DNA of 64,000 bases from Nitrospina sp. (GTDB lineage Bacteria > Nitrospinota > Nitrospinia > Nitrospinales > VA-1): the NCBI GenBank assembly GCA_018673915.1, contig JABHBK010000069.1, positions 1-64,000 on the forward strand, read 5' to 3'. A model generated the notes under the pieces. The model saw only the letters and a list, made by a program, of their open reading frames with translations. It did not search any database and had not been told where the DNA came from. How positions within the stretch are numbered: the first letter of the stretch is position 1; each line of letters opens with the position of its first letter. This document shows, piece after piece, positions 47,068 through 57,245 of this stretch. The position numbers and the translations under genes were made by a program.

Positions 47068-48309
47068 TTATTTTGTAGGCCAGGATTGAACTTTGCCACC
47101 CCGCACCACCTCATCTAATTCCTGAAGATCTGCACCATTAATACCCAAAAAATAAAGGATTAATTTTAAATTAGACTGATTAATACTGGCTAGTGCTTGG
47201 CGTTGCACAATGGGTTTGGCGTTGAAGGCAATTCCCAATCCAGCCCGGGCCAGCATCTTGATATCGTTGGCGCCATCCCCCACAGCCACTACTTGGCGTA
47301 GCGAGAATCCCTCTTTTTTAGCAAGCGAAACCAGTGTATTTTCTTTGGCCTCGGCATCAATGATTTGCCCTTCCAACTCTCCTGAAACTTGCCCGTTTTC
47401 TATCTTCAATTGATTGGCAAACCCGTAATCCAACCCATAGTTATCGCAAATCTTATCGATAAAATACTGGAACCCGCCACTGACCAAAGCAATTTTATAT
47501 CCCAGGTGCTTCAAGATATTTACCAGAGTTTCCGCTCCAGGAGTTAGAGGCAGAGAGTTGGATAGCTGGTGCAGGCTTTCTACCGGAAGACCTTTTAACA
47601 GTTTCACTCGTTGCAGCAAAGCTGATTTAAAGTCTATTTCACCATTCATGGCCTGTCTGGTGATTCCCTCCATTTTTTCACCCACCCCAGCGAGTTTGCC
47701 TAGCTCATCAATGACTTCACATTGCAGAAAGGTCATATCGGCATCCAGCACAATCAATCTTTTATTACGCCGAAAATAGGTTTCCTCCTGAACAGCGATG
47801 TCGACTCCATATTTTTCCTTGAACTTCACCAGAGCATTCAAAACTTCCTCAGAGGAGTGCGCCTCGCGGGTTCCGATAATAAACTCCAGAGCATGGACAT
47901 CCCCAGAGTCCAGTTGTTCAATACGCAAAATATTTATATCCAGTTCAGCAAATATCTGAGTAATTTCAAGAAAACCAGAAGATGGAATGGAATCGCAAAG
48001 CAAGGACACTACCGAACGGTGCGCATAGGGAGCATCTGGGCGGGTGGCCGTCTCCCAAGGATAAATGGTGGCATTAAAATCCATTTTCTCCGCATAATCA
48101 GACAATGCTTCACGCAGAGGAAGAATATGCTTGTCATCGCAACCATCAAGCAGAATGGAAAGATTGAGCAACCCGTTAAATACAAATTGCTTGATATCCA
48201 CAACATTCCAACCCGTCTTAACGATAAACGCCAGGGTTTCAGCTAAAATTCCCGGTCGGTCTTGCGCGGAGATATGAACGTGCAGTTGGCTGGAGGAAGA
48301 AAAAGACAT
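47068..48309 (-). CDS. serB: Phosphoserine phosphatase with N-terminal ACT domains
   Basis: SerB performs the last step of serine synthesis. Two ACT-like domains (about residues 8-90 and 95-175) precede the HAD catalytic part with the DxDxT motif DADMT (D189, D191), the SGG motif II (ALVSGGFQYF) and VGDGANDI motif IV. The 413-residue length matches long SerB forms with regulatory ACT domains, probably serine-responsive. It follows an LRR gene with a 3-bp gap. Confidence 0.95.
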   Translation of the reverse strand: MSFSSSSQLHVHISAQDRPGILAETLAFIVKTGWNVVDIKQFVFNGLLNLSILLDGCDDKHILPLREALSDYAEKMDFNATIYPWETATRPDAPYAHRSVVSLLCDSIPSSGFLEITQIFAELDINILRIEQLDSGDVHALEFIIGTREAHSSEEVLNALVKFKEKYGVDIAVQEETYFRRNKRLIVLDADMTFLQCEVIDELGKLAGVGEKMEGITRQAMNGEIDFKSALLQRVKLLKGLPVESLHQLSNSLPLTPGAETLVNILKHLGYKIALVSGGFQYFIDKICDNYGLDYGFANQLKIENGQVSGELEGQIIDAEAKENTLVSLAKKEGFSLRQVVAVGDGANDIKMLARAGLGIAFNAKPIVQRQALASINQSNLKLILYFLGINGADLQELDEVVRGGKVQSWPTK

Positions 48310-48312
48310 GGA

Positions 48313-48768
48313 TCAGGTTTGCGGCTTATAACGCCACCCTTCCCTTTTTTTGCAGGTCCAGCCATCATTGATCTGAAAGGTCGATAAGCTCTCAAGCGTT
48401 TGTGAATTAAATAAGGCTGTTACGCCTTCTCCCTGTATTGGGTTGCCTTTTAAATGTAGGCGTTTGAGCTTATCAAGATGCTTTGCTTTGGCTAGAAACT
48501 TCAAACCTTCATCACTAACATGATTCTGATTGAGGTTTAAATATTGAATGTTTTCCAAAAATGCACATTCGACCAATTCCTGGACTCCCAGATCCCCAAG
48601 ATTGTTATCATCCAGATCCAGCCAGCTAATTTCCATCATTTTGGGTGCCTGCCATAAGAGCCTCGCTTCTTCAAAGCTTAGACCCTTTCCACTGAGCATC
48701 AATTGATTACCCCGCAAGCGACCTTCAAAAATTTCCTCAACACTTTTAAACCTACAGTTCTCGCTCAT
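48313..48768 (-). CDS. Leucine-rich repeat protein
   Basis: A 151-residue cytoplasmic protein with three or four ribonuclease-inhibitor-type LRRs of about 26-28 residues (LDLDDNNLGDLGVQELV, LNLNQNHVSDEGLKFLA, LHLKGNPIQGEGVTALF). LRRs of this type mediate protein binding. ATG 48768 is chosen because AAGGA lies six bases upstream; GTG 48771 is adjacent in frame. Only 3 bp separate it from serB, so they are co-transcribed; no functional link is known. Confidence 0.85.
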   Translation of the reverse strand: MSENCRFKSVEEIFEGRLRGNQLMLSGKGLSFEEARLLWQAPKMMEISWLDLDDNNLGDLGVQELVECAFLENIQYLNLNQNHVSDEGLKFLAKAKHLDKLKRLHLKGNPIQGEGVTALFNSQTLESLSTFQINDGWTCKKREGWRYKPQT

Positions 48769-48830
48769 CACAAATCCTTAATTAAATCCTATCGGTGCTT
48801 TCTATATCATGAAGAGCAGAACCCGCCAAT

Positions 48831-50093
48831 TCATTTTTTTCCAAAAGGGGGAACATAACGCCTGCCCTTTAATTGATTCGGCAAGTATTCCTGTTCCTCA
48901 GAGTCCTCATCATGAGGGTATTTGTAATCCACACCAAATCCATATTTGGACTTAGCGTCCTTATAATGAGTATCCTTCAAATGATCAGGAACGGGATAAG
49001 ATAATCCCTTTTTCTGGATATCGTTTAAAGCCTGATCAATAGCCACAATAGCAGAATTTTCCTTGGGAGCCTGGGCAACATAAATCACTGCTTGAGCAAG
49101 AGGAATACGGGCTTCTGGAAAACCCAGTTTTTCCACTGCGTTGGCCACAGCCTGCACTAAAATAAATGCGTTAGGATCTGCATTGCCCACATCTTCGGCC
49201 GCCGTGACCAGCAATCGCCGGACAATAAAACGTGGATCTTCTCCACCCGAAATCATTTTGGCTAGCCAGTATATCGCCGCATCCGCATCTGAACCACGTA
49301 GGCTTTTCTGGAATGCAGAAGCATGATCATAATGCTCCGTGCCTTTTTTATCGTAAAGTGTAGCGGCTTTTTGAATTATCCCCTCAATGATTGTCAAGTT
49401 AACGTGTTTATCCTCTCGCGAGGAAACCACATCGTGAGCCGCCTCCAACACATTGAGAGCCCGGCGAGCGTCACCATTGGCATGACTGACAATCAAACCC
49501 ATCGCCTCTCCAGACAATTGAAGTGAGGATTTTCCTAAACCTTTTTCTGAATCTATCAGTGCCCTGTCCAGAATATCCCTGATTTGTGCCCGCTCCAAGG
49601 ACTCCAAACGAAAAGTCTGACACCGTGAGCGAAGTGCGGGAATGACTTCAAAGGAAGGATTTTCTGTGGTACTGCCTATCAGGCGAATCGTTCCATTTTC
49701 AATATGGGGAAGGACGGCATCCTGCTGGGCCTTATTGAACCGGTGAATTTCATCGATGAATAATACTGTTCCCTTATTATTCGATTTCCAAGCTTGGCGT
49801 GCAACCTCGATAACCTTACGGATATCTGCCACCCCGGCATTCACTGCACTGATTTCACAAAACTCGCTTTCGGTCAACCGGGCAGCAATCCGGGCAAGGG
49901 TAGTTTTACCAGCACCAGGTGGCCCCCATAAAATAAAGGATAACCGTGATCCAGATTCAATCAAGTCCCTTAGCGGCAGACCTTCCCCCACAAGATGCTC
50001 CTGTCCGGCAAAACCTTTCCAGCTTTCAGGGCGAAGGCGGTCCGCCAGCGGTGCAAGGGGTGCTTTTATTTCAAACTCAGGAAACAATTCCAT
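48831..50093 (-). CDS. rarA: Replication-associated recombination protein A (MgsA/RarA AAA+ ATPase)
   Basis: RarA is a clamp-loader-like AAA+ ATPase acting at stalled forks. Walker A is GPPGAGKTT (about 57-65), Walker [11 protein letters not shown], and sensor 1 [11 protein letters not shown]. The C-terminal tetramerisation domain ([27 protein letters not shown]) is complete. The 420-residue length is typical. Confidence 0.96.
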   Translation of the reverse strand: MELFPEFEIKAPLAPLADRLRPESWKGFAGQEHLVGEGLPLRDLIESGSRLSFILWGPPGAGKTTLARIAARLTESEFCEISAVNAGVADIRKVIEVARQAWKSNNKGTVLFIDEIHRFNKAQQDAVLPHIENGTIRLIGSTTENPSFEVIPALRSRCQTFRLESLERAQIRDILDRALIDSEKGLGKSSLQLSGEAMGLIVSHANGDARRALNVLEAAHDVVSSREDKHVNLTIIEGIIQKAATLYDKKGTEHYDHASAFQKSLRGSDADAAIYWLAKMISGGEDPRFIVRRLLVTAAEDVGNADPNAFILVQAVANAVEKLGFPEARIPLAQAVIYVAQAPKENSAIVAIDQALNDIQKKGLSYPVPDHLKDTHYKDAKSKYGFGVDYKYPHDEDSEEQEYLPNQLKGRRYVPPFGKK

Positions 50094-50112
50094 AATTTTT
50101 CATTTATAAACA

Positions 50113-51789
50113 TTAAATATCCCTGGTGCTTAGAGAACGGACACCCAACCGCAAAGGAATATGGGAAACCGCCCAAGTGAGAACAAGTATCAGCATATAA
50201 CAAATGGGAACCTCTAGCCCACCAATTGATTTAAAAAGAAATTTCTCATTAAAGTGCACATAAAGCGGACGAGCTCCCAACATTAACACCAACCCGATAT
50301 AACTCAACGCTAAAATCATAAACAACACGCCGCCGGAGCTAGATGAAATTTCTGAAATATTTTCATGATCAAATTTAGGATAAAGGGTTCCGAGCCCCAG
50401 CCCTAAACTGGTCAAACCAAAAGTTAATAGAAAGACGCCTGCAACAGAAACTTTCATCACAAAGGCATCCACCTCCAACAACTGGTTGGAAACCACCACC
50501 AGCAATTCGGCAATAAATAAAAGTGGTGGGAAAAACATCCAGAATTTACTCGAAAGAAAACTCTGCATGGTCACAGGCCGGGTATAAATTAGCCAGAAAC
50601 TCTTGCCCTCGACACTCGTTGAAGTGAACACAAAGCGGGATATCAAGGCCGCCATTACAAAACCCACTAAGCCAACATTCAAAACAGAAACCACATCCCG
50701 CAAAACTTTATTTTCCAAAGGAAGATGCATGATATTAAAAATATACACACAGACCAGAGCAAATAATATAAAAAGTTGCGACCATTGCTCCGGGTCACGA
50801 ATAAAGACTTTAAAATCCTTATTCAACAAAGCTCTGCCATGATCAGACATAGGCAGATATTGAAAAAAGTTTTTTCTTTGAGCCGCCCGTCGCCCTCCAT
50901 CCAAAGGAGCACTTCGAACCTCTTGGGTCAGGCACCAACCCTGGAAATAAATCCGCGAACCTACCCACAAAAGCAATGCGAATAATCCACTCGCAACCGC
51001 CCATAATGTTAGAGACGTCAATATTTCTCTTTGTCCCGTAGCCCAACCCGTAATCCCTCGGGTTATCCAGTTGCTAGGAAGAAATGGGTAATCGGGTGCC
51101 CTAAGACTTACCACAAACGCCATGATCTGTTCATCGGAGACATCCTGGCCAAAAAATTTATCCTGAGACAAAAACCTTAAATACACCACCACACCAACCA
51201 GAAAAAATAAACCCATGAAAGTTAATATCTGGTGCGTTTTGTGGGTAGGGTAAAATTTCATTAAAACCATCATCACTAAAATGGCGAGCAAACAAGGAAT
51301 AGATAAAAAAGGAAACAAATTGAATACCAAATACAGGTAGTAACCCCACGAAACATTAAAGTAAGAACCATATGCAGTAAACATCGGCAGGGAAAATAGT
51401 AAAACCATCCAGGAGCTATTTGCCATACACTGAAAGTATCGAGCTGTGATCACCGACCGGATAGGAATCGGCAGGGAGTGGAGAAGTTCCAGGTCGCGAG
51501 ATAAAAAATAGACCGAGAGGGAAACGATCAGGCTCGAAAAAAGAACCATCATAAACAGGGTGATGAAAACCAGGTTGACCAATTGAACGATCAACTCATC
51601 GCCCACTCTGAATGGCAATCCATCCAAATAAACAATCACCCTGTGAAAAAACCAGTAATCCCCTATGACAAACAACGTCCCCATTACAAAAATAGAAATC
51701 GGACGTAAGGCCTTTTTTAACCCAAACCTTTTAAAGAAATTGGTTTGAGCCCTCAATCTGAATTTTAAAAGAAGCCATACCCTACTCAT
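50113..51789 (-). CDS. ABC-2-type membrane permease, ATPase not adjacent
   Basis: This 558-residue integral membrane protein has about ten to twelve hydrophobic helices and the general pattern of large ABC exporter permeases (SLIVSLSVYFLSRDLELLHS, then ARYFQC). No ABC ATPase is found next to it. ATG 51789 overlaps the upstream hydrolase stop as ATGA and fits the start MSRVWLLLKF; a longer frame to 51849 has no support. The substrate is unknown. Confidence 0.75.
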   Translation of the reverse strand: MSRVWLLLKFRLRAQTNFFKRFGLKKALRPISIFVMGTLFVIGDYWFFHRVIVYLDGLPFRVGDELIVQLVNLVFITLFMMVLFSSLIVSLSVYFLSRDLELLHSLPIPIRSVITARYFQCMANSSWMVLLFSLPMFTAYGSYFNVSWGYYLYLVFNLFPFLSIPCLLAILVMMVLMKFYPTHKTHQILTFMGLFFLVGVVVYLRFLSQDKFFGQDVSDEQIMAFVVSLRAPDYPFLPSNWITRGITGWATGQREILTSLTLWAVASGLFALLLWVGSRIYFQGWCLTQEVRSAPLDGGRRAAQRKNFFQYLPMSDHGRALLNKDFKVFIRDPEQWSQLFILFALVCVYIFNIMHLPLENKVLRDVVSVLNVGLVGFVMAALISRFVFTSTSVEGKSFWLIYTRPVTMQSFLSSKFWMFFPPLLFIAELLVVVSNQLLEVDAFVMKVSVAGVFLLTFGLTSLGLGLGTLYPKFDHENISEISSSSGGVLFMILALSYIGLVLMLGARPLYVHFNEKFLFKSIGGLEVPICYMLILVLTWAVSHIPLRLGVRSLSTRDI

Positions 51790-52790
51790 GATTTGTCCCC
51801 GACCTTTTGCAATTGCTGAATCCATTCCAATACAGCATAGTCCATCCATCTTCGATCGCCATGAGGTGTGACATATTTGGATATATACCCCATGTGTCCC
51901 CCCTGCTCAGGTTTATGCAATGTCACATTATTACTCATCTCTACTCGGCCAAAAACTTCACTCGGAATAAAAGGATCATCCTCGGCACATAATATGGAAG
52001 CAGGAATTCCTATTCCCTTCAAATAATGCATGGAACTGCACCGATCATAATAATCATCAACATCATTAAATCCGCCTGCGGGAGCGGTGTAGCTGACATC
52101 AAAATCCCATATCGTTTTCAGATTTTTGAGAGGACTCAATGCAGACGGGAAATGTTTCATAAGGGCAACCGCCTGATTTCGAATCAACCTCATATAATAC
52201 TGATTGAACAAGGCACAACCCCATTTTCTCGAAATTATCGCACTTGATACTCTTAAATCTACAGGAGGGTTTACCGCGAGAGCCCCTAACACATTGTCTG
52301 GAATCGTTCGGCCTTCACCTAAATATTTTAAAAGAACATTTGCACTCAAAGAAAAACCAATCGGCAACAGAGGCTTTTCTGGTTTCTGCTGAATTACAAA
52401 GTCAATCATTTTTGCCAAATCGTCACTGGCACCCCCATTCCACAATCGTGGACTTAGACCCATACCCGGCCCACAACCTTGATGATTAATCAAAATCACC
52501 CCATAACCCCGCATCCAGAGCTTTGTGGAAATCCGCCTAATATAACTGGACTCGGAACATCCACCCATACCATGAGCTAGAAGAATAATAGGTTTGGTTT
52601 TATCTTTTGGTTCAATTTCGTACAAAATGATCTTCGCCTGTTCATCCAATTGCAGTTCATGCATGATACGTGGAGGACAAGGCAATTGCCCCCCCTTTAG
52701 CTGAGAGCCAACAATCGTCTGGACAATGCCTCCCGGAATGCCCCAATGCGCTTCAAATGCTTCCATGTCTTGGACAACCCTTAAATTCAT
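51786..52790 (-). CDS. YheT-like alpha/beta hydrolase (COG0429)
   Basis: The 334-residue hydrolase has the oxyanion motif LLAHGMGG, the nucleophile S147 in PIGFSLSANVLLKY, and a later Asp (CAEDDPFIP) and His (PEQGGHMGYI), which complete the catalytic triad. It matches the predicted esterase family YheT rather than lipases with a lid. It is coupled to the permease gene by a 4-bp overlap. Confidence 0.9.
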   Translation of the reverse strand: MNLRVVQDMEAFEAHWGIPGGIVQTIVGSQLKGGQLPCPPRIMHELQLDEQAKIILYEIEPKDKTKPIILLAHGMGGCSESSYIRRISTKLWMRGYGVILINHQGCGPGMGLSPRLWNGGASDDLAKMIDFVIQQKPEKPLLPIGFSLSANVLLKYLGEGRTIPDNVLGALAVNPPVDLRVSSAIISRKWGCALFNQYYMRLIRNQAVALMKHFPSALSPLKNLKTIWDFDVSYTAPAGGFNDVDDYYDRCSSMHYLKGIGIPASILCAEDDPFIPSEVFGRVEMSNNVTLHKPEQGGHMGYISKYVTPHGDRRWMDYAVLEWIQQLQKVGDKS

Positions 52791-52932
52791 TCTTCAGCAA
52801 AATTAATATTTTCCGTAAAAATTTTATCGCGGGAAACCAAAAATCAACTTCCCCCTAAAAACAATGCAACTCTATGGAATTTTTGGCCCCCTACAAGTAT
52901 CTAACAATTGCTTTGAGTCTAAAAAGGTAGAG

Positions 52933-52961
52933 TTGACACTCCACTTAAGTATTGCTAAATT
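52933..52961 (+). promoter_or_regulatory. Promoter of the TPR/cupredoxin-like gene
   Basis: TTGACA (52933-52938), a perfect -35, and TAAATT (52956-52961) are 17 bp apart. The predicted leader to the GTG start at 52989 is about 20 nt and contains no clear ribosome-binding site. Confidence 0.55.
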
Positions 52962-52988
52962 GCCAAATTCATCAATCATATTACCAAA

Positions 52989-54386
52989 GTGAAAACTATT
53001 AAATCCAAATATATCCAGAGCTTCTTAATATTCTGCGTAGCCCTTGTATTGTCGTGCCCATTAGTTTTTGGTGCTACTGATAAGGATGCTAAAGCCCTCT
53101 ATGAAAACGCACTGAATTTTAGCCAGAAAAAAGATTGGGATAATGCTGTGGCCGAATTCTTAAAAGCTGCAGAACTCGCCCCAAAAGACAGCCTGATTCA
53201 AGCAAACCTTGGGGTCGCCTTCAGCCAAACGGGGAAATACAAGCAAGCCTTACTATCATTCGAAAAAGCGTTGAGACTAGGATATGATTCCCCCGGTCTG
53301 CGCTACAACCGGGGGGTTTCCTTTGCTCGTGTTAAATTGTTGGACGAGGCCGTCCATGAATTGGAAACTGCATTGAAAATGGACCACAGAATGGTAAGAG
53401 CAGAATATGATCTGGGGGTTTTATACAATTTGCAGGGAAAACGCGAAAAAGCTTTAGAAAAGGTTGATACTTTATTCAAAAGAAACAACAAACTCTCAAA
53501 AAAACTATTTGACCAGATTGACTCTCCTTACACTGTCGTTTCAGTAGACAATGGTGGCACGTTAAAAGGCCGTGTCACACTTTCGGGTCCAGTTCCCCGG
53601 GTTCGCTCTTTTCACCTGATCCACGCGCCGAATATAGAATTCTGCTCAAGAATTTCCGATGGAAAAGGTCATCGACTCCTTTTCGATTTCACCGTCTCAA
53701 GAAATCGGGGGCTGAAAGATACCGTCATCCATTTGGTGAATGTTGAAAAAGGAAAACCGTTTTACCCCAAAATGCAAATTTTCCATATTGACCGTTGCCG
53801 GGCCAATAAATATGTTATTGGCGCACAGAATGGTGAAAACATTATGGTGGAAAACACTGATCCCATCCAGCATGAGATAGCGACTTATGAAGTTCGAAAT
53901 ATTTATTCAGACCAGACCAGCAACCGCCCTCTTCCTGAAAAATCCAGTCAGGTACGAAGTGTTTTTGTACGCAAAGATGCAGAGGAATTTATCATCAAAT
54001 GTAATCTTCATCCGTTCCTCCAAACTCACGCCTACCTGATACAAAACCCTTATTACACGATTTCAGATTCCGATGGCAATTTCAGCATCGAAAATATACC
54101 CCCCGGCACTTACGAGGTAGTCGCCTGGCATCCATATATAGCTAAGCAAAGAGGAACAATCACTATTCCCCAAAAAGGAGAAGCCAGCATAGATTTCGAC
54201 TTTAGAGGGGAAGATGAAAAAAGAAAACTATATCACGATGACATTGAAGGCTACCGATTCAACACCTGGTTCGACAGTAAAGAAAAGTTTTATGGCGGAC
54301 CAAGAATAGATGATGCCGTAGAAGAGTTACAAGTCTTCTGTGATGAAGACCATCTTTGTGGTCATTATAAGGCCCGGGAAAATTGA
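52989..54386 (+). CDS. Exported TPR protein with cupredoxin-like and carboxypeptidase-regulatory-like domains
   Basis: The 465-residue protein has a signal peptide (residues 1-28), three or four TPRs (about 33-170), then a region starting GGTLKGRVTLSG that resembles a beta-sandwich with candidate copper ligands H295, C338 and H341 (IKCNLHPF). The axial Met position is L344. A carboxypeptidase-regulatory-like segment follows (ISDSDGNFSIENIPPGTYEVVAWHP, residues about 358-381). Such fusions occur near copper and electron-transfer genes, but a metal has not been shown. The start codon is GTG. Confidence 0.78.
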   Translation: MKTIKSKYIQSFLIFCVALVLSCPLVFGATDKDAKALYENALNFSQKKDWDNAVAEFLKAAELAPKDSLIQANLGVAFSQTGKYKQALLSFEKALRLGYDSPGLRYNRGVSFARVKLLDEAVHELETALKMDHRMVRAEYDLGVLYNLQGKREKALEKVDTLFKRNNKLSKKLFDQIDSPYTVVSVDNGGTLKGRVTLSGPVPRVRSFHLIHAPNIEFCSRISDGKGHRLLFDFTVSRNRGLKDTVIHLVNVEKGKPFYPKMQIFHIDRCRANKYVIGAQNGENIMVENTDPIQHEIATYEVRNIYSDQTSNRPLPEKSSQVRSVFVRKDAEEFIIKCNLHPFLQTHAYLIQNPYYTISDSDGNFSIENIPPGTYEVVAWHPYIAKQRGTITIPQKGEASIDFDFRGEDEKRKLYHDDIEGYRFNTWFDSKEKFYGGPRIDDAVEELQVFCDEDHLCGHYKAREN

Positions 54387-54407
54387 TCTCGCTATTAAAT
54401 CATCCAC

Positions 54408-55034
54408 CTAGTTAGTTTTACTTACTACCACCGCATTAAGTTTATAATCGTTTTTGGCCAGGAGGGCTGCTTCCTGCGCTTTTTTTTCATCCGCATACCT
54501 TCCGAGAAAAACCCGGTACCAGGTATTCCCTGTGACTTTAGTTTGCATCAAAAACGCATCGAAACCTTTTTTCTGAAGACGTATTTTCAAAGCACCTGCC
54601 CGACCCTCATCCCGGAATGAACCCACTTGCACCGCGTAACGCGGTAGACCTTCAACAATAGGAACAGAACGAATTTCTTTCTTCTGTTTCTTTTCAGGTT
54701 TTGCGGCAGGTTCTGAATCTTCGATTTTCTCTACAGGAGGGGGAGTAGTAGAAATTTTTGCAGGAACCACCGGTGAGGTGGTGCTTTGTGCAGGCTCCGG
54801 CAAAAACTTGCCATTGAGGCCCACATACCGGGTCATGGTAGGATCATTCAGAGTCTCAAAAAATGTATAAACAGGTATTTCAGGCTCTTTGATTTTCTCA
54901 CGCTTGGGTTTGACGGCACTTATTTTTTTTACTGATGCCTTCTTTCCCTGAAATCCAGCCGTTAAGTCGAAACCGGAAAAATGTATCCCCGCCGCAGAAG
55001 CCATCAAAAAAAACATTCCAAGAAGAAGTCTCAT
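54408..55034 (-). CDS. SPOR-domain protein
   Basis: A 208-residue protein with an N-terminal membrane helix or signal (MRLLLGMFFLMASAAG), a basic and Pro-rich linker, and a C-terminal SPOR domain (YAVQVGSFRDEGRAGALKIRL ... WYRVFLGRYADEKKAQ, about 130-205). SPOR domains bind denuded glycan strands at division sites. It lies just downstream of argS on the same strand. Confidence 0.88.
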   Translation of the reverse strand: MRLLLGMFFLMASAAGIHFSGFDLTAGFQGKKASVKKISAVKPKREKIKEPEIPVYTFFETLNDPTMTRYVGLNGKFLPEPAQSTTSPVVPAKISTTPPPVEKIEDSEPAAKPEKKQKKEIRSVPIVEGLPRYAVQVGSFRDEGRAGALKIRLQKKGFDAFLMQTKVTGNTWYRVFLGRYADEKKAQEAALLAKNDYKLNAVVVSKTN

Positions 55035-55063
55035 AAATTAAAGGCGTCTATAAATCTAAGTGG

Positions 55064-56722
55064 TTACATTTTTTCTGGAGACGAAATACCCATCAGTTCG
55101 AAACCATTACGAATTGTGATTCTCAAAGCATCCAGCAAGAATAAACGCGCAAGTGTGAGCGCTTTATCATCTGAGATAACCCGATGTCTGCTGTAATAGC
55201 CATGAAACCGAGAAACCAAGTCAAGCAGGTAATGGGAAATCCGATGTACCTCCATAGCCCGAGCACTTTTTTCTACCACCTCAGGAAAAGCTAAAATAGA
55301 GCGGATAATGGCGAACTCCTCGTCTTCAGTTAGAAGTGTGAGATCGAATTCGTTAGACTGGTTCCACACCACGCCACCTTCTTCAGCGGTGCGAAAGATA
55401 CTGCATATCCGGGCATGAGCATACTGAATATAAAATACGGGATTTTCCGGGGTCTCCGCTTTGGCAAGCTCAAGATCAAAATCCAAATGCGTGTCGGAAC
55501 TACGCATCAGGAAGTAATAACGCGCCGCATCGACACCCACTTCATTGACCACATCTGCAAGTGTTTCGAACTCACCAGACCGGGTGGACATGGAAACTGT
55601 TTCACCGGCCCGCAAAAGACTGACAAACTGAACCAAAAGGATTTTAAAAATTTTCTTGTCATACCCCATGGCTTGCAAAACTGCCTCCATACGGGGCACA
55701 TAGCCATGATGGTCGGCACCCATCAGGTTGATGAGTTTTTTGAATCCGCGGTTAATTTTGTTCTGGTGATAGGCGATGTCTGAGCAAAAATAAGTCTTCT
55801 CTCCAGATTGTTTGACGATGACCCTGTCCTTGTCATCATCGAATGCAGATGATTTCAGCCAAACCGCTCCATCTTTTTCATAGATATGACCTTTGTCCTT
55901 CAACCATTCAATAGCCTTTTCTACCGAGTTATCGTCGTACAAGGATTCTTCACTGAACCAATTATCAAAATTTACCCGGAACTCGGCAAGGTCGCTTTCA
56001 ATTCCTTTAAGAATATTATCCTTAGCAAATTTTCTAAAAAAAGGCAGGCACTCCTCCTCAGGCTTATTTAAAAACTCATCCCCGCTCTGGTCAATTATTA
56101 GTTGGGCAATATCTTTGATATATTCCCCTCTGTAGTGATCTTCAGGAAAATCAAGAGTCTCCCCCAGGAGTTCACGATAACGGAGCCAGGCGGAACGGCC
56201 GAGAAAGTTCATCTGGTTCCCCACATCATTGATGTAGTATTCGGTGCTCAAATCGTACCCGGCTTTTTTCAAAATCCTACCCAAGGCATCCCCGACAGCT
56301 GCCCCTCTACCATGCCCGACATGCAAAGGGCCCGTGGGGTTCGCGCTGACAAACTCGACCAGGATTTTAATGCCCTGCCCGGCATCAGACTGACCGAAAT
56401 CATCTCCCTGCTGAACAGCATTTTTTAAGCGCTCAAGAAAAAACTTGTTAGACATTTTCAGGTTGATGAATCCCGGCCCCGCAATTTCAACCAGACTTAA
56501 ATCTCCATTTTTGAGATAACGGGCAACACTTTCTGCAATAATTTTTGGTTTCTTGCGTTCACTCTTTGCCATCGTCATGGCAACATTGGTAGAAAAATCT
56601 CCCATTTTTTCGTCTTTGGGATTTTCCACTACAATATCTGGAAATGGAGAAAGTTCTAGATCCCCTGCTTCCTGTGCTTTCTCCAGCGCATCGTGAATAA
56701 TTTTTTTTATCTCAGTTTTCAT
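55064..56722 (-). CDS. argS: Arginyl-tRNA synthetase
   Basis: The 552-residue class I synthetase has an N-terminal Add-1 domain, the HIGH motif as HVGHGRG (ANPTGPLHVGHGRGAAVGDA), and a KMSKS-like loop as VSMSTRSG, which is the normal degenerate form in ArgRS. The C-terminal anticodon-binding DALR domain (QYAHARICSIFR) is complete. Confidence 0.97.
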   Translation of the reverse strand: MKTEIKKIIHDALEKAQEAGDLELSPFPDIVVENPKDEKMGDFSTNVAMTMAKSERKKPKIIAESVARYLKNGDLSLVEIAGPGFINLKMSNKFFLERLKNAVQQGDDFGQSDAGQGIKILVEFVSANPTGPLHVGHGRGAAVGDALGRILKKAGYDLSTEYYINDVGNQMNFLGRSAWLRYRELLGETLDFPEDHYRGEYIKDIAQLIIDQSGDEFLNKPEEECLPFFRKFAKDNILKGIESDLAEFRVNFDNWFSEESLYDDNSVEKAIEWLKDKGHIYEKDGAVWLKSSAFDDDKDRVIVKQSGEKTYFCSDIAYHQNKINRGFKKLINLMGADHHGYVPRMEAVLQAMGYDKKIFKILLVQFVSLLRAGETVSMSTRSGEFETLADVVNEVGVDAARYYFLMRSSDTHLDFDLELAKAETPENPVFYIQYAHARICSIFRTAEEGGVVWNQSNEFDLTLLTEDEEFAIIRSILAFPEVVEKSARAMEVHRISHYLLDLVSRFHGYYSRHRVISDDKALTLARLFLLDALRITIRNGFELMGISSPEKM

Positions 56723-56816
56723 TCAGGTATTACCTAAAAAACAAAAATGTAGTTATATAGAAAATATAAGATCGGGGAAAATGAGGGTTGTTTTTAGATT
56801 CAGGCAGGTAACAGGG

Positions 56817-57125
56817 TTAATTTTTCCGGCTACGGGCAACTTCTTTTTCCATTTCATCTTCCAAAGCTTTTTTATCCGCTCGGAACTGCTTTTCTAATTC
56901 TGCTTTTACAGCTTCGACCTCGTCTGGAGGGATCTGCTCCGGCAATTTGCGCATTTTTTCCTGAAACATCACATCTCGGTCCGCAATCTTGGCGGCATAT
57001 TCATTTCGAATCTCAGCAATTTCCTGTTTTTGCTTTTTAGTCAGCTTCTTCTGACTTTTCAACTCTGGGGCCAACTTATCCGAACGTTCCAAGCTTAATT
57101 CCAAAGCACTCTTCAATCCTGACAT
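56817..57125 (-). CDS. Small charged coiled-coil protein of unknown function
   Basis: A 102-residue protein made almost entirely of charged helices (KKLTKKQKQEIAEIRNEY, VKAELEKQFRADKKALEDEM). Predicted coiled coil, no signal peptide, no membrane segment. It resembles short conserved hypothetical proteins but I do not recognise the family. The gene lies alone upstream of argS. Confidence 0.6.
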   Translation of the reverse strand: MSGLKSALELSLERSDKLAPELKSQKKLTKKQKQEIAEIRNEYAAKIADRDVMFQEKMRKLPEQIPPDEVEAVKAELEKQFRADKKALEDEMEKEVARSRKN

Positions 57126-57245
57126 TTTTATCTCTCAAAAAAATTGATTAACTATTTAATTATAAAGGAATTATAAATCAGACTCAATAGGCATATGAAT
57201 CTGATTGATACAAAATTCTCAATTAAAAGAGACCCTGCTCTGGTT

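Noticed and set aside
47049..47079. CCTACA/TGTAGG pairing between the CBS and serB genes
   Set aside because: The loop is about 19 nt and no T-run follows, so I do not call it a terminator.
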